From assembly GCF_000191045.1 (NCBI RefSeq), contig NC_015185.1:812501-876500 (forward strand): 64,000 nucleotides of DNA, given 5' to 3'. How positions within the stretch are numbered: position 1 is the stretch's first letter; each line of letters begins with the position of its first letter. The notes under the pieces were generated by a model. It was not told the origin of the DNA. It did no database searches and was given only the letters and a program-made list of their open reading frames with translations. Below are positions 50,885-62,036 of this stretch, one piece after another. Origin of the DNA: Desulfurobacterium thermolithotrophum DSM 11699. GTDB lineage: Bacteria > Aquificota > Aquificia > Desulfurobacteriales > Desulfurobacteriaceae. The translations under genes were made by a program, and so were the position numbers.

Positions 50885-51727
50885 ATGTTTAAGTTTTGTA
50901 GGTGTATAACAAAAAAAAGAGAAACATTGATAGATGTTGTTGCAAAAGCAACAGGAAGCAAGAAAAGGGCAAAAAAAGTTATAGATGAAGGATTGTGCGC
51001 TGTAAATGGAATTAAAGAAAGGTTTTATAGAAAAAACTTAAAGCCTAATACCATAGTAGAATTTTCAATTCCCAAACTATTATTTACGAAGACAAAAATA
51101 GAAATTCTTTATGAAGATGAGTATTTCTTAGTAGTCAACAAACCTCCCTTTATAAACAGCAACAAAAATTTTCCCGATGTAGAAAGTTTGCTTAGAAAAA
51201 GATTTAAATCTATCTATGTAGCTCATAGACTTGATAAACAAACAAGTGGAGCTCTAATCATTGCAAAATCAAAGGAAGTATTTGAACTTTTTAAATTGAA
51301 ATTCAAAAAAAAAGAGGTTAAAAAGAAATACCTTGCTTTAGTTGCAGGTAATCTTAAAAAGAACTCTGGAAAAATAAAATTTTCCATAGATGGAAAAGAA
51401 GCAATTTCAAGGTATCAAGTAGTTGAAAGAGTTGGAAAAACAGACTTTTTAGAAGTTGAAATTCTAACAGGTAGAAAACACCAAATTAGAAAACACTTTG
51501 TTAGTGTAAATCATCCTATAATTGGGGAATTTGTTTACTGGAAGAGAACCTTTCCTCAAAAAATTCACTTATTTTCACCAAGAATAATGCTTCATGCAAA
51601 ACTACTTAAATTCAAACATCCCATTAAAGAACACCACGTAGAAGTTAAAGCTCCACTATTTGAAGACTTTAAGGAATACTTTAAAATACTGAAGGGGGAA
51701 ATTCCCCTTCAAATACTAACGCTCTAA
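50885..51727 (+). CDS. RluA-family pseudouridine synthase
   Basis: RNA pseudouridine synthase of 280 residues with an N-terminal S4-like domain (about residues 15-60) and the RluA catalytic loop [17 protein letters not shown] (Asp about 111). The later motif [21 protein letters not shown] is diagnostic. ATG 50885 is chosen because AGAAGAGG lies 6 nt upstream; TTG 50858 would add nine residues with no RBS. The target uridine cannot be told. It is divergent from the peroxiredoxin gene and overlaps the rpoD end by 12 nt. Confidence 0.9.
   Translation: MFKFCRCITKKRETLIDVVAKATGSKKRAKKVIDEGLCAVNGIKERFYRKNLKPNTIVEFSIPKLLFTKTKIEILYEDEYFLVVNKPPFINSNKNFPDVESLLRKRFKSIYVAHRLDKQTSGALIIAKSKEVFELFKLKFKKKEVKKKYLALVAGNLKKNSGKIKFSIDGKEAISRYQVVERVGKTDFLEVEILTGRKHQIRKHFVSVNHPIIGEFVYWKRTFPQKIHLFSPRIMLHAKLLKFKHPIKEHHVEVKAPLFEDFKEYFKILKGEIPLQILTL
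51691..51710. terminator. Hairpin at the convergent ends of the pseudouridine synthase gene and rpoD
   Basis: GAAGGGG/CCCCTTC stem just beyond the rpoD stop on the minus strand, followed by AGTATTTT. It lies inside the last codons of the opposing gene, so it probably serves rpoD only. Confidence 0.5.
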
Positions 51728-53407
51728 AAATATGCTAAGGTCTATATCGAGACCACAATTTTTGAGCTTTCTAAGTGCCTTTGATTCTATTTGTCTTATT
51801 CTTTCTCTGGTAACTTTAAGTTCTCTGCCTACCTGTTCAAGGGTATGTTCTGGATAACCATCTAGTCCAAAACGGAGCTTTAAAACGAGTGCTTCTCTTT
51901 CACTTAAGGTTGAAAGAAGCTGAGAAACTTTCTCCTGTAGATCTTTTTTGATTACTTCATGCTCAGGAATTGGACTCTTAGAATCCTCAATAAAGTTTCC
52001 CAAAGTGCTATCTTCATCATCTCCTATAGGTGTTTCAAGAGATACGGGCTCTTGAGCAAGTTGTATTATTGAACGGACTTTAGAAGCAGGCATTCTAAGT
52101 CTTTCTGCAATTTCTTCTGGTCTTGGTTCTCTTCCTTTTTCAAGAAACATTTGTCTTGAAGCCTTAATTACCTTGTTAATAGTTTCTATCATATGTACTG
52201 GAATTCTAATAGTTCTTGCTTGATCTGCTATTGCTCTTGTAATAGCTTGTCTTATCCACCATGTAGCGTATGTGCTAAACTTATAACCTCTTCTATACTC
52301 AAATTTATCCACAGCTTTCATAAGACCTATGTTTCCTTCTTGAATTAAATCAAGGAAGTGAAGTCCTCTATTTATGTACTTCTTTGCAATGCTGACAACA
52401 AGCCTAAGGTTTGAACGAACCAAAATCTGTTTTGCTTCCTGAGAATCTTTCTTGTAAAAGTAAATTCTTTCGGCCAACTTATAGAAAGTATTCCTTGGCA
52501 TTTGGAGAGAATCTATAACTTGCCTGTAAGTTTCCTTGGTATCTAAGTATTTCTTTATCATTTTCTTTATTTCTCTAGTTGTATATTTCGACCTGTCTAT
52601 TTTTTCTCTTATATCATCGTCATCTAGTTTATGACAGATTTCCTCTATTGGAATACCCAGGAAAGATAGTTTTCCACTTAACTTTTGGAGGTTTTTCTCA
52701 CTCTTTTTCAAAATTTTATACTTTCGATATATGTCATCTGCCATTGTTTCATAAATTGAATATGAAAGAGGAAGTTGTCTCAAAAGAAAGTTAATTCTTG
52801 CCCAGGTTTTTAGATACTCTCTTTTTAGTTGAAGATTTTTCTTGTTTCTATTGTATTGCTTTTGAAGTTTTTCAAACTGAGGTAGGAGCTCTTTTATTCT
52901 TTCTACCATTGCAAAGAACTTCTTCTTTCTTTGAGCTTCTCCACCCTCAGCAAAGTCATCAGGAGAACGCATAATATCTCTTACTTTCAGTTCTCCATTC
53001 TTTATCTTTTCTTCTACATTAAGTATGTAATCTAAAACAGCATTTGTTTTAAGCAGATACCTTAAAAGAGCCTTTCTACCAAGTTCTACCCTTTTGGCAA
53101 GAGCTATTTCTTCGTGTCTTTTAAGAAGAGAAATACCACTCATTTCTCTTAAATAAAGTCTTATAGGATCATCTGAACGAGGCATAGTGTCAGGAGCAAT
53201 GGTAATTTGGAGCTTGGAAAGATCTACATGGTCTTCACCTTCTTTTGGTATAATGTGAATATCGAACTCGTCAAGTTGGGTTATAAGCTCCTCGATGAGC
53301 TCTGGTGTGAGTACCTCTTCATCGAGGTGCTCCATCAGCTCGTCAAAGGTTATGTAGCCTTTGTCTCTTCCTAAAGCAATTATCTCTTCAAAGTTTGGTC
53401 TTTCCAA
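51716..53407 (-). CDS. rpoD: Primary sigma factor RpoD (sigma-70)
   Basis: Housekeeping sigma factor. Region 1.1 is at the N-terminus ([19 protein letters not shown]), region 1.2/2.1 has [16 protein letters not shown], region 2 has [12 protein letters not shown] and [29 protein letters not shown], region 3 is present, and region 4.2 has [23 protein letters not shown]. The frame opens at TTG 53437 inside dnaG. I prefer TTG 53407, with a perfect AAAGGAGG 5 nt upstream and 11 nt after the dnaG stop, giving 563 residues. The dnaG-rpoD pairing is the conserved macromolecular-synthesis arrangement. Confidence 0.96.
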   Translation of the reverse strand: MERPNFEEIIALGRDKGYITFDELMEHLDEEVLTPELIEELITQLDEFDIHIIPKEGEDHVDLSKLQITIAPDTMPRSDDPIRLYLREMSGISLLKRHEEIALAKRVELGRKALLRYLLKTNAVLDYILNVEEKIKNGELKVRDIMRSPDDFAEGGEAQRKKKFFAMVERIKELLPQFEKLQKQYNRNKKNLQLKREYLKTWARINFLLRQLPLSYSIYETMADDIYRKYKILKKSEKNLQKLSGKLSFLGIPIEEICHKLDDDDIREKIDRSKYTTREIKKMIKKYLDTKETYRQVIDSLQMPRNTFYKLAERIYFYKKDSQEAKQILVRSNLRLVVSIAKKYINRGLHFLDLIQEGNIGLMKAVDKFEYRRGYKFSTYATWWIRQAITRAIADQARTIRIPVHMIETINKVIKASRQMFLEKGREPRPEEIAERLRMPASKVRSIIQLAQEPVSLETPIGDDEDSTLGNFIEDSKSPIPEHEVIKKDLQEKVSQLLSTLSEREALVLKLRFGLDGYPEHTLEQVGRELKVTRERIRQIESKALRKLKNCGLDIDLSIFLER

Positions 53408-53418
53408 GGCTTCCTCCT

Positions 53419-55077
53419 TTAACTGGTTGTTGGGCAAGGCTTTAATTGTTCAAAGTTTCTCAGCACTTGAAAATCTTTTATATCCCTTTTTTCTAAAGAC
53501 TGAATTAACTTAGCAAGTTTAACTTTCTCTTCATACTTCATAAGTTTCATTCTTCTTTTTAGTTCTTTTTTCAAGATGCTTACAACAGCTTTTAAAAGCT
53601 CTTCTTCCGTTACTTCAAGAAACAATGTTTCAGCTATTAAACTAGCTAAGTCTGGATATCTTGCCTGTATTTCTTCTATACTTTCTCCATTTTGGATAAG
53701 AGTCACAATTTGCGATACCTTTTGAGAAGTAAAGTTAAGTGGAGAAATTTGTATTGGTGGACACTTTTTTTCTATGAGAGCTCTTACAAACCTTTTTTCT
53801 TTATCTGGAATAAATTCTTCCTCATTTTCAGAATTTAAAGCTTTTCTACTAGAAAAACGGAAATTTAATAATAACCATTTCTCATTTATTCCATACTTGC
53901 TGGAAAGCTTTGCAAAATAAAGCTTAAATCTTAGGGGGTCAATATCTCTTAATGGAAGAATTGCTCCAACTATTTCCTTTAAGTATCCAATTTGTTCCCT
54001 TTGTGGAAAAGAATCAACAAAGTTTAGTGCCCAATCAATAAAACTGATTGGGCTACCAAGTAACCCTTTTAACTTGTCTGGATTACTTATTGCCATAGAA
54101 TCAGGGTCTTCCCCTTCTGGTAAGTGAACAACAAAAGGTTCTATTCCTTTAGCAAAAAAAAGTCCAGCACTCCTAATAGTAGCTTTTCTACCTGCACTAT
54201 CACCATCAAACATAAGAATAGGGAAGCTTGCATATTGTTTTATAATCTTTACATGATTTTCCGTAAGAGAAGTTCCCATCGGTGCAACAACGTTTTTTAC
54301 TCCTATTTTGTGTAGTGAAATAACGTCAAAGTAACCTTCAACAATTACCACTTTTTTTTCTTTAAGTATCGTCTCTTTTGATTGGTAAAAGCCATAGAGG
54401 ATGGAGTTTTTCTTGAAAAGAGAGCTTTCGGGACTGTTTACATACTTAGGAAGGGACTTATCATTTTTTAGAGTTCGTCCTGCAAATGCAACAATTTTTC
54501 CAAAGTGGTTAAAAATTGGAACTATAAGGCGTTCAGCAAAAAATTCTCTTCCTTTGGCATTAAGAAGTCCTAGTTCCTTTGCAAGTTTAGGATTTAAATT
54601 AAGTTCTTTTGAATATCCTTGAGGAGCATAACCAATTAAAAATTTTTTTGCCTCTTTTTCAGAAATACCTCTTTCCTTTAAATAACTAAGTATAGAAGAA
54701 AGCTTAGAATGAAAATAAGAAGCAGCTCTGTAACCAGCTTCTTCTATCTGGAAAGATTCTTCGTTTTCCTTAAAGTGAGAGGGAAGTTCTATACCGGCTA
54801 TTTCTGCAACTCTTCTTACTGCTTCAGAAAAAGATAAATTTTCATACTTTTCAACAAAAGTTATTGCGTTTCCACCAATACCACATCCAAAGCATTTGAA
54901 TATTTGTTTTTCAGGACTTACAACAAAGGAGGGAGTTTTTTCAGGATGAAAGGGGCACAAAGCTGTATAGTTCCTACCTACTTGTTTTAACTGGATATAG
55001 TTTGATACTATATCAACGATATCAACTCTTGAAAGAATTTCCTGAATAAAAGAGTAGGGGATTTTCAAGTTCCCCAA
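53419..55077 (-). CDS. dnaG: DNA primase
   Basis: Makes RNA primers for replication. The 552-residue protein has an N-terminal zinc finger ([23 protein letters not shown]), the DnaG core with [16 protein letters not shown], and the Toprim catalytic motifs [13 protein letters not shown] and [14 protein letters not shown]. The C-terminal helicase-interacting part is shorter and divergent. TTG 55077 is the start, preceded by GAGGTGAT. It is followed by rpoD. Confidence 0.96.
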   Translation of the reverse strand: MGNLKIPYSFIQEILSRVDIVDIVSNYIQLKQVGRNYTALCPFHPEKTPSFVVSPEKQIFKCFGCGIGGNAITFVEKYENLSFSEAVRRVAEIAGIELPSHFKENEESFQIEEAGYRAASYFHSKLSSILSYLKERGISEKEAKKFLIGYAPQGYSKELNLNPKLAKELGLLNAKGREFFAERLIVPIFNHFGKIVAFAGRTLKNDKSLPKYVNSPESSLFKKNSILYGFYQSKETILKEKKVVIVEGYFDVISLHKIGVKNVVAPMGTSLTENHVKIIKQYASFPILMFDGDSAGRKATIRSAGLFFAKGIEPFVVHLPEGEDPDSMAISNPDKLKGLLGSPISFIDWALNFVDSFPQREQIGYLKEIVGAILPLRDIDPLRFKLYFAKLSSKYGINEKWLLLNFRFSSRKALNSENEEEFIPDKEKRFVRALIEKKCPPIQISPLNFTSQKVSQIVTLIQNGESIEEIQARYPDLASLIAETLFLEVTEEELLKAVVSILKKELKRRMKLMKYEEKVKLAKLIQSLEKRDIKDFQVLRNFEQLKPCPTTS

Positions 55078-55161
55078 TTATATCACCTCTTGTCAATAGT
55101 CTAAATGCCTAACTAAAAATTATTCAGTAAAAGAATAAAGTCAACTTTGAAAAAATTACTA

Positions 55162-55623
55162 TTATTCTTCTTTGAAATGGTGGATTAGTAGTAAGAAACA
55201 TCCAACAAAGACTGAAACATCAGCAATATTAAACGTAGGCCAATGATAAGGTCCTATGTAGAAGTCTAAGAAGTCGATAACTTTTCCGTAAAGAACTCTA
55301 TCATAAAGATTACCTACTGCCCCCCCGAGTATAAGTCCTAATCCTATGGCAAATAGTCTACTTTTAATCGATTTAAAAAGTATGTAGTAAAGAATAAAAG
55401 CAATAATTACAGCTGGTATAAATAAGAGAAATATCTTTCGAACAATATCTCCACTACTGGAAAAGATGCTGAATGCAGCTCCTTTGTTTTCTGCATATCT
55501 AAGATTGAAAAAACCTGGAAGAATAGAAATAGATTTTCCGTATAAAAACTTTCCAGCTATAGATTTTGTAATCCTATCTAAGACAAACGATAGAAAAGCA
55601 ACTATCAAAGCCCAAAGTTTCAC
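55162..55623 (-). CDS. lspA: Lipoprotein signal peptidase
   Basis: Cleaves lipoprotein signal peptides in the inner membrane after lipidation. The 153-residue protein has four transmembrane helices. Conserved blocks are RYAENKGAAFSIF (with the Asn), LGGAVGNLYDRV (catalytic Asp) and FNIADVSVFVG (catalytic Asp). A run of seven G falls in the LGGAVGN codons, but the frame is intact. It provides the enzyme needed for lipoproteins such as the one at 44766. Confidence 0.95.
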   Translation of the reverse strand: MKLWALIVAFLSFVLDRITKSIAGKFLYGKSISILPGFFNLRYAENKGAAFSIFSSSGDIVRKIFLLFIPAVIIAFILYYILFKSIKSRLFAIGLGLILGGAVGNLYDRVLYGKVIDFLDFYIGPYHWPTFNIADVSVFVGCFLLLIHHFKEE

Positions 55624-55769
55624 AATTTCTCCTGAAAGCAGTTCGAAAAATTAGTATTTTTACTAGCAAATAGTAACTTAAAAATTTCTTTAACGAAAGA
55701 GAAAAAAGATTCCGTGTTATTCTATAAAATAAATACCGAAAAAGATTGGATTTAGCGTTGGAGGAAGCA

Positions 55770-57941
55770 ATGTATACTGCAAATGAAGAAAGAGAGCTCC
55801 AAAATTTAACTGATGAACTCCTAAAACTTCTTGAAAGAAAAAAGAAAGATTACTTAGGAAAACTTTCAACTGAAGAAGCAAAAGAATTAGCCGAAAAGCT
55901 AAGAAAAGTAATTAGATACCATGACTATAAATATTATGTGTTGGCAAGTCCAGTAATTTCAGATTACCAGTATGACAAACTCTTCCATGCTCTTGAGGAT
56001 TTAGAAAAAGTACACTCTGAGATAATTACGCCTGATTCTCCAACCCAAAGAATTGCTCCTGCATTCACAGGTGAATTTGAAAAGGTTAAACATCTTGCAG
56101 AAATGACGTCTTTAGAAAATACATACTCTCCAGAAGACCTAAAAGAATGGGATAGAAAAGTCAAACAGCTTCTTGGAAGAGAAGAAGTTGAATACATAGT
56201 TGAACCAAAGTTTGATGGAGCAAGTGTTGAGCTTGTTTACGAAGATGATTTACTAAAAAGGGCCGTAACGAGAGGAGATGGAGTTATTGGAGAAGATATA
56301 ACTATGAACGTAAGAACGATAAAATCTATTCCTCTTAAGGCTCCTTTTTCAAGGTATGGTATAAACCTTATTTCCATTCGTGGTGAAATAGTAATGCCTA
56401 AAAGTGTCTTTGAGAAACTTAATAAAGAAAGAGAAAAACAAGGACTTCCTCTTTTTGCAAATCCAAGAAACGCAGCTGCAGGAACGCTTAGACTAAAAAA
56501 TCCGTCTGAAGTTGCAAAAAGAGGACTTGATTGTTACGCCTATCAAATACTTTATTCTGAAGGGAAAAGGCTTTGTGATGATATAAAAACACAGTCTGAA
56601 GCTCTCAAGCTTTTAGCTCATTGTGGTTTTAAATCTCCTCGCATTCAAAAAGTTTGTAAAAACATTGACGAGGTCATAGAGACGGTTCTTCAAGCTCAAG
56701 AAGAAAGAGAAAGCTGGGACTTTGAAGCAGATGGAATGGTTGTAAAGGTTAACGATATCTGTGCCTGGAACGTTTTAGGTGAAACAATGCACCATCCAAA
56801 GTGGGCAGTTGCCTATAAATTTCCTGCAAAACAGGCAGTTACAAAACTTGTTGATGTTGTGTGGCAAGTTGGAAGAACGGGAGCTCTAACTCCTGTAGCA
56901 GTTCTTGAACCTGTAGAAGTTGGGGGAGTAGTTGTTTCAAGAGCTTCACTTTTTAATCCAGACTTCATTAAGCAAAAAGACATAAGGATTTTTGATTATG
57001 TAATCGTTGAAAGAGCTGGAGAAACAATTCCTTATATTGTTGCTCCTATAAAGGATAGAAGAAGTGGAAAAGAAAAATTAGTAGAAGTTCCTACTCATTG
57101 TCCAGTTTGTAAAGCTCCAATCGTTAAAGAATTGGACGAAGCAGTTCCAAGATGTCCAAATATTAACTGTCCAGCACAATTAAAAGAACACCTTGTCTAT
57201 TGGGGAAAAGTTTTAGACATAAAAGGTCTTGGAGAATCAACAGCAAATATTTTGCTAAAAAATGAACTTGTAAAGTCAATTGCTGACCTTTACTACCTTA
57301 ACAAGTTTGACCTAATAAAACTTCCAGGATGGGGTCTTAAAAAAGCAGAAAATCTACTTAAACAGATAGAAAAATCAAAAAGCGCTACGTTTTGGAAAAA
57401 GCTAACGGCTCTTGGTATAAGACATGTGGGAGAAAAGACTGCTCAATTCCTTGCTCAAAAGTTTAAAGATATAAATGAGCTCATGAATGCTTCTTTTTCT
57501 GAACTTGCTTCTATTCAAGGTATTGGAGCAATTACAGCTACCAGTATAAGAAATTTCTTCAAAGCTAAACAAAACATTGAAATGATTAAAAGGCTTGAAG
57601 AAACAGGCTTTTATTTCAGAAGAACGGAAGAAGAAGAAAAAGAGCAAAAACTTCCTAAACCACTTGAAGGTCAAAACATCGTATTTACTGGAGAGCTTGA
57701 GCACTTTACAAGAAAGGAAGCCCAATATCTTGTCAGTCTTTTAGGTGGAAATCCCACAAACTCTGTTACAAAAAAAACAAGCTTTGTAGTTGTAGGAGAA
57801 AATCCAGGGTCAAAATTTGCTAAAGCACAAAAACTTGGCATTAAGCTTTTAAATGAAGAGGAATTTTTAAAACTAATTAAAAAATTTTCAAAAGATAACC
57901 CGGAGGTTAAAAAAATTTTAGAGGAGAAAAAGCTCATTTAA
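55770..57941 (+). CDS. ligA: NAD-dependent DNA ligase
   Basis: Seals nicks using NAD. The 723-residue protein has domain Ia (YHDYKYYVLASPVISDYQYD), the adenylation motif VEPKFDGASVELVYEDD (active Lys in KFDG), an OB fold, a four-cysteine zinc finger (CPVC, CPNINC), helix-hairpin-helix repeats and a C-terminal BRCT domain (NIVFTGELEHFTRKEAQ). ATG 55770 follows GGAGG by 6 nt; TTG 55746 would add eight residues. It overlaps the convergent TolC gene by 4 nt. Confidence 0.97.
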   Translation: MYTANEERELQNLTDELLKLLERKKKDYLGKLSTEEAKELAEKLRKVIRYHDYKYYVLASPVISDYQYDKLFHALEDLEKVHSEIITPDSPTQRIAPAFTGEFEKVKHLAEMTSLENTYSPEDLKEWDRKVKQLLGREEVEYIVEPKFDGASVELVYEDDLLKRAVTRGDGVIGEDITMNVRTIKSIPLKAPFSRYGINLISIRGEIVMPKSVFEKLNKEREKQGLPLFANPRNAAAGTLRLKNPSEVAKRGLDCYAYQILYSEGKRLCDDIKTQSEALKLLAHCGFKSPRIQKVCKNIDEVIETVLQAQEERESWDFEADGMVVKVNDICAWNVLGETMHHPKWAVAYKFPAKQAVTKLVDVVWQVGRTGALTPVAVLEPVEVGGVVVSRASLFNPDFIKQKDIRIFDYVIVERAGETIPYIVAPIKDRRSGKEKLVEVPTHCPVCKAPIVKELDEAVPRCPNINCPAQLKEHLVYWGKVLDIKGLGESTANILLKNELVKSIADLYYLNKFDLIKLPGWGLKKAENLLKQIEKSKSATFWKKLTALGIRHVGEKTAQFLAQKFKDINELMNASFSELASIQGIGAITATSIRNFFKAKQNIEMIKRLEETGFYFRRTEEEEKEQKLPKPLEGQNIVFTGELEHFTRKEAQYLVSLLGGNPTNSVTKKTSFVVVGENPGSKFAKAQKLGIKLLNEEEFLKLIKKFSKDNPEVKKILEEKKLI

Positions 57942-59230
57942 GGCCTTCGGGTCATGCTTTTTCCAACAGCATATTCAAGATCTGCAAGAGCTCTATTATA
58001 GTCTGCAAGGGCTGAGTTTAAATAACCTTTAGCCTTTACGTAGTAAGCAATTGCATCTGTTACTTCTGTGGAAGTTCCAACGTGTTCTTTGTAGCGTTCT
58101 TCAGAATCTCTTAAGAGCTCCTTAGCCTCTTCGACCATGATTTTCGCAGTTTTAATCCTTGCTTCTGCTGCTTTTAAAGCTGTATAAGCAGAGATAACTT
58201 GAAGTTTTATTAGATCCTTAGCTTTCTTAATTGAAATTTCAGCTTTTGCTTTTTGCGTCTTTGCTTCTTTTACCTTCCAAAATCTTTGGGTTCCTTCAAA
58301 AATTGGAAGCTGGATCGTTATTCCAACAGCAGTATTATCAAAATTTCCATTCATTGGATATTGATTAGTTCTATCGTAAGAAAGATTCAAAATAATATTT
58401 GGAAGAAATTGGGAATACGAGAGTTTTACAGCGTAATCTGTACTTCTTTTCAAATTTTGAAGATACTTTAAAAGAGGTCTATTCTCAAAAGCTAAATTAA
58501 GGAGCTCCTTTTCAGTAAGGCTAACAGGTAAATACTCAAGTTTTTCTACTTTAACTTCTATATCACTTATTCCAACATCATTTTTAAGCTTTTCAAGAGC
58601 AACTTTGTAAGTTCTTCTTGCTTTTTCGAGTTGTTCTTCAGCATCTCTAACTCGAACTTTAGCTTCAAGAAGATCTCTCTTTGGAACAATCCCTTCATCA
58701 AAAAAAGCTTTAACATCCTTTAAATGTCTTCTTGCAGCTTGTAAGTAACTTTCGGCTATTTCAACAGCTGACTTTGCTTCAGAAAGATTGTAGTAATCCT
58801 TTTTTACGTTTGTTAGAACTTTTAAAACTGTTTCTTGAAACTGATAAAAAGAAGCAGTTTCTAATTTTTCTTTCATCTTCAAGTTGTAGGTGAGTTTTCC
58901 TCCGGTAAAAAGTGGCTGAGTAAGACTAAGGTTTAAAGTGTAAAAGTTTCTTTCCATAACTGAAAATTTTGTTGAAGGAAGTCCTGGAAGAGCCATTTTG
59001 TAAGTTGGAACATCCGAAAGAGAAGTTTTTGTATACTGAAGCTTTACAGTAGGGAGAAAATTTCCAATAGCTTCTTTAAACTGATAGTTTGAAATTTCCT
59101 TTTCCTTCCTCGAGAGTTTGATTTCAGGATTATTCTTAATTGCAATTTCTAAAAGAGATTTTAGATCGTTAACCGTTTTAGCCATCGAAAGAGATGGTAT
59201 TAGAGCTATCAGAAGAATTAGCCTTTTCAA
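57938..59230 (-). CDS. tolC: TolC-family outer-membrane efflux protein
   Basis: Outer-membrane channel of a tripartite exporter. The 430-residue protein starts with a signal peptide (MKRLILLIALIPSLSMA) and has two TolC repeats rich in long helices (EAKSAVEIAESYLQAARRHLKDV; VTDAIAYYVKAKGYLNSALADYNRALADLEYAVG). It is encoded last in the same operon as the DHA2 transporter and EmrA-like adaptor, overlapping the former by 53 nt, so the three form one pump. The ligA gene converges on it. Confidence 0.92.
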   Translation of the reverse strand: MKRLILLIALIPSLSMAKTVNDLKSLLEIAIKNNPEIKLSRKEKEISNYQFKEAIGNFLPTVKLQYTKTSLSDVPTYKMALPGLPSTKFSVMERNFYTLNLSLTQPLFTGGKLTYNLKMKEKLETASFYQFQETVLKVLTNVKKDYYNLSEAKSAVEIAESYLQAARRHLKDVKAFFDEGIVPKRDLLEAKVRVRDAEEQLEKARRTYKVALEKLKNDVGISDIEVKVEKLEYLPVSLTEKELLNLAFENRPLLKYLQNLKRSTDYAVKLSYSQFLPNIILNLSYDRTNQYPMNGNFDNTAVGITIQLPIFEGTQRFWKVKEAKTQKAKAEISIKKAKDLIKLQVISAYTALKAAEARIKTAKIMVEEAKELLRDSEERYKEHVGTSTEVTDAIAYYVKAKGYLNSALADYNRALADLEYAVGKSMTRRP

Positions 59231-60743
59231 TTTTCTCCTCCATTAAAAGAGCAGGAATTAAAGTTAAAATACCACAAACAGTTGCAAAGAAAAAAGCGTC
59301 TCCAAAGGAATGCCAGAACGCATGATTTTGGAAAAGCATGCCAATAAAAGCCTTAGCTTTTTTATTAAGAAGAACTTCAGGAGTTGACTGAACGTAATAG
59401 AAATAGCTTTTAAGCTTTGCAACAAACTCTGTAAACTGAGGTGAATACCAAGAGGATTTCTCAGCCATTTTAAGAAGATGACCGTCTTGAGAAGAAATAA
59501 GAATGTGTGTTGATAAAGCTGTACCGACGCTTCCACCAACGAGTCTTAATAAATTTTGAAGAGCAGAAGCCTGTCTTAAGATTTCTCCTTTAAAGTTTCC
59601 AAGAGAAACTTGAGAAAGAGCGGGAAAGAAAAATCCCATTCCTATTCCCCAAGGAAGGAGGAAAAGAATTATCTGAGTTTTTCCCATTTCAAGGTCAAGT
59701 TTGCTTTGAAGATGAGTTCCAAAGATGAAAATCAAAATACCTATAACGATAGAAGCTTTACGACTTAGGATTTTTCTATCCATGAGAATTCCAGAGATTA
59801 GACTGACAATTCCAGTTGCAGCGGCAGGACAGAAAAGAATTTCTCCGGCTTCTATGGTTGGAAATTTTCTTAATTTTTCAAGATAAAGAGGAAGAAGAAA
59901 ATAAGAAGCATAGACACCCATTCCAAAAAGAGTAAGTGAAAAGACAGGATATCGGAAAAATGTAAACTTAAAAAGACCTAAGTTTACAAGAGGATTTTCT
60001 ACTTTAAGTTCAACAAGGATAAAAAGAATTAGTGAAACAGAAAACGTGTAAAGAAGAAGTACTGTTTTTTCGTCGCTCCAGCCCCAATCATTCCCTTTGG
60101 AAAGAGCTGTAATGAGTGAAGAAAGAGAAATGGCTAAAAGAATAAAACCTAAAATGTCCAACTTTCCATCTGCTACGTGCTTTTTTCTATCATCTTTTAT
60201 TAAAAGCATAAGAAGATAAATAACGAGAATTCCTGGAAGGAGATTTACGTAGAAAACCCATCTCCAATCAAGATGTTCTGTTAAATACCCTCCAATTGTT
60301 GGGCCAAGAGAAGGACCGAAAGTAGCTCCTAGAGCGAACATTCCCATTGCTATTCCTCTTTTTTCAGGAGGAAAGAGCTCAAAGAGTAAAGTCATACTCA
60401 TTGGAACGGCTAAACCCTCGCCAATTCCTTGAAAAACTCTACCAAGAATCATTGTTTCAAGGTTTGGAGCAATTCCGCAGAGTGTACTCATAGTAGTAAA
60501 AAGTCCTATTCCTAAAAGATAAGTGTTCCTGTGTCCAATTTTTCCTCCAAGCCATCCAACAACTGGCATTGCAATTGCAGAAGCTATCATGTAAGAAGTT
60601 ATTACCCACTGGATATCGTCTGGCTTTGCCTCAAATGTGCTCATCATGTGAGGAAGAACAATATCAACAATTGTTGTGTCAAGGAGAGTCATGAACATTC
60701 CAGCGACGATAAGAATAGAGATGAAGATTGTTCTCCTATTCAC
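59178..60743 (-). CDS. emrB: DHA2-family MFS multidrug exporter (EmrB-like)
   Basis: A 14-helix drug/proton antiporter. Signature segments are LDTTIVDIVLPHM (motif D1), GGKIGHRNTYLLGIGLF (motif A), RVFQGIGEGLAVPMSMTLL and LGATFGPSLGPTIGGYL (motif C). GTG 60743 overlaps the emrA stop as GTGA and gives 521 residues with a normal N-terminus (MNRRTIFISILIV); the longer open frame to 60794 is ignored. With the EmrA-like and TolC-like proteins it should pump substrates across both membranes. Confidence 0.93.
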   Translation of the reverse strand: MNRRTIFISILIVAGMFMTLLDTTIVDIVLPHMMSTFEAKPDDIQWVITSYMIASAIAMPVVGWLGGKIGHRNTYLLGIGLFTTMSTLCGIAPNLETMILGRVFQGIGEGLAVPMSMTLLFELFPPEKRGIAMGMFALGATFGPSLGPTIGGYLTEHLDWRWVFYVNLLPGILVIYLLMLLIKDDRKKHVADGKLDILGFILLAISLSSLITALSKGNDWGWSDEKTVLLLYTFSVSLILFILVELKVENPLVNLGLFKFTFFRYPVFSLTLFGMGVYASYFLLPLYLEKLRKFPTIEAGEILFCPAAATGIVSLISGILMDRKILSRKASIVIGILIFIFGTHLQSKLDLEMGKTQIILFLLPWGIGMGFFFPALSQVSLGNFKGEILRQASALQNLLRLVGGSVGTALSTHILISSQDGHLLKMAEKSSWYSPQFTEFVAKLKSYFYYVQSTPEVLLNKKAKAFIGMLFQNHAFWHSFGDAFFFATVCGILTLIPALLMEEKIEKANSSDSSNTISFDG

Positions 60744-62008
60744 TGTTGCCTCTTTTTGATATAAACTGTGACGTTTGTTCCAGGCTTTATGCAAACTGGA
60801 GGAACTTTTTCAACTTTAATTTTTACAGGAATTCTTTGTGTTACTTTTGTATATTCACCCTGAGATGTGTCTCTTGGTATTAAAGAAAAGATAGAACCTG
60901 CTGATGTTCCAATGGAATAGACTTTACCTTTGAATGTTTTTTTACAAACTTCAAGTTCTACCTTTACTTTGTTTCCAACTTTTATATCCTTTATCTTGTC
61001 TTCTTCTATCCAGGCAAGGACAAAAAAGCTTTTGGAATTATAAATAGAGTAAACAGGAAGACCCGGGGAAATAAAATCTCCTTCTTCTTTCCACTTTTTT
61101 GCTATGAATCCTTCTACAGGTGATTTCACAAGAGTATGTGAGAGAAGAATTTTTGCTTTCTCAATTTGGCTTTCTATGGATTTTATATCTTCTTCAAGCT
61201 GCCTTATAGAGTGGCTTAATTCATTAATCTTCTTAAGATTTGCTTTCGAGATTTTTACCTGCTCTTTTAATGCTTCTATTTTGTTTTTAACTTCCTCTTG
61301 TTGCTTTCTAATAATGGCAATTCTGTTTTTTAAAGATTTTGCATTTTCTAAATCTCCTTTTGCAGCTTGAAGACGAGCTTTAGCTGATTCAAGCTTATAG
61401 AGAGCTTCTTTATAAGCCAGTTCTACTTCTTCTAACTGTTCTTTTGAAATTATTCTCTTTTTGTAAAGTCTTTTATATCTATTGTACTGGTTTTTCCAGT
61501 GATTGAATGAAACTTTAGCAGCTTCAAGTCCTTTTTCAGCAGCTTTTAAAGAGCTTTCTGCTTTTTGAGTAGAAGTTTCATAGTTAGTTTTTTCCATAAG
61601 CTCCTGATATTTTAGCTGATTGAGCTTTTTCTCCAAAGCTTTTAGATTTTCTTTACTAATTTTTACATCTGCAGGAAGCTGTTCTTTCAATCTACTGAGC
61701 TTTTCTGAAAGCTCTTTTTTCTTTTGTTTTAAACTCTCAAGCTTTGCCTTTAAAATCTCTACATCTTTTCTGTAAAGAGAATCATCAACTTTAAAAAGCG
61801 GTTCTTCCTTACTTACAGATTCATATTCTTTTTTAAAGAGTTTCACTATTTTTCCAGAAGCATCTTGAGTAGAAACGGAAACGACATCTGCCATTTGAAA
61901 AGCATCATCTGTTATGACATAGATATGGCGTTGATAAAAGTAGTAGAAGAGAGAAAAAGTTATGAAGGCTATAAGAAGAAATCCTACAATCGAAAAGAGC
62001 TTTTTCAT
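60740..62008 (-). CDS. emrA: EmrA/HlyD-family membrane fusion protein
   Basis: Periplasmic adaptor of the exporter. An N-terminal membrane anchor (about residues 5-25) is followed by a biotinyl-lipoyl half-motif (VVSVSTQDASGKIVKLF), a very long coiled-coil hairpin (about 70-290), the second lipoyl half (TLVKSPVEGFIAKKW) and a beta-barrel domain (FFVLAWIEEDKIKDIKVGNKV). The coiled coil is longer than in E. coli EmrA. It is the first gene of the emrA-emrB-tolC operon, with a 14-bp palindrome upstream. Confidence 0.92.
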   Translation of the reverse strand: MKKLFSIVGFLLIAFITFSLFYYFYQRHIYVITDDAFQMADVVSVSTQDASGKIVKLFKKEYESVSKEEPLFKVDDSLYRKDVEILKAKLESLKQKKKELSEKLSRLKEQLPADVKISKENLKALEKKLNQLKYQELMEKTNYETSTQKAESSLKAAEKGLEAAKVSFNHWKNQYNRYKRLYKKRIISKEQLEEVELAYKEALYKLESAKARLQAAKGDLENAKSLKNRIAIIRKQQEEVKNKIEALKEQVKISKANLKKINELSHSIRQLEEDIKSIESQIEKAKILLSHTLVKSPVEGFIAKKWKEEGDFISPGLPVYSIYNSKSFFVLAWIEEDKIKDIKVGNKVKVELEVCKKTFKGKVYSIGTSAGSIFSLIPRDTSQGEYTKVTQRIPVKIKVEKVPPVCIKPGTNVTVYIKKRQQ

Positions 62009-62036
62009 ACCTTACTCCCACATTTTGTGTGAATAC

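Noticed and set aside
53408-53437. rpoD start at TTG 53437
   Set aside because: It lies inside dnaG without an RBS, while TTG 53407 has a perfect AAAGGAGG at correct spacing.
55314-55330. Phase variation of lspA at a seven-G run
   Set aside because: The run encodes the conserved Gly-Gly of the family motif and the frame is intact, so nothing indicates switching.
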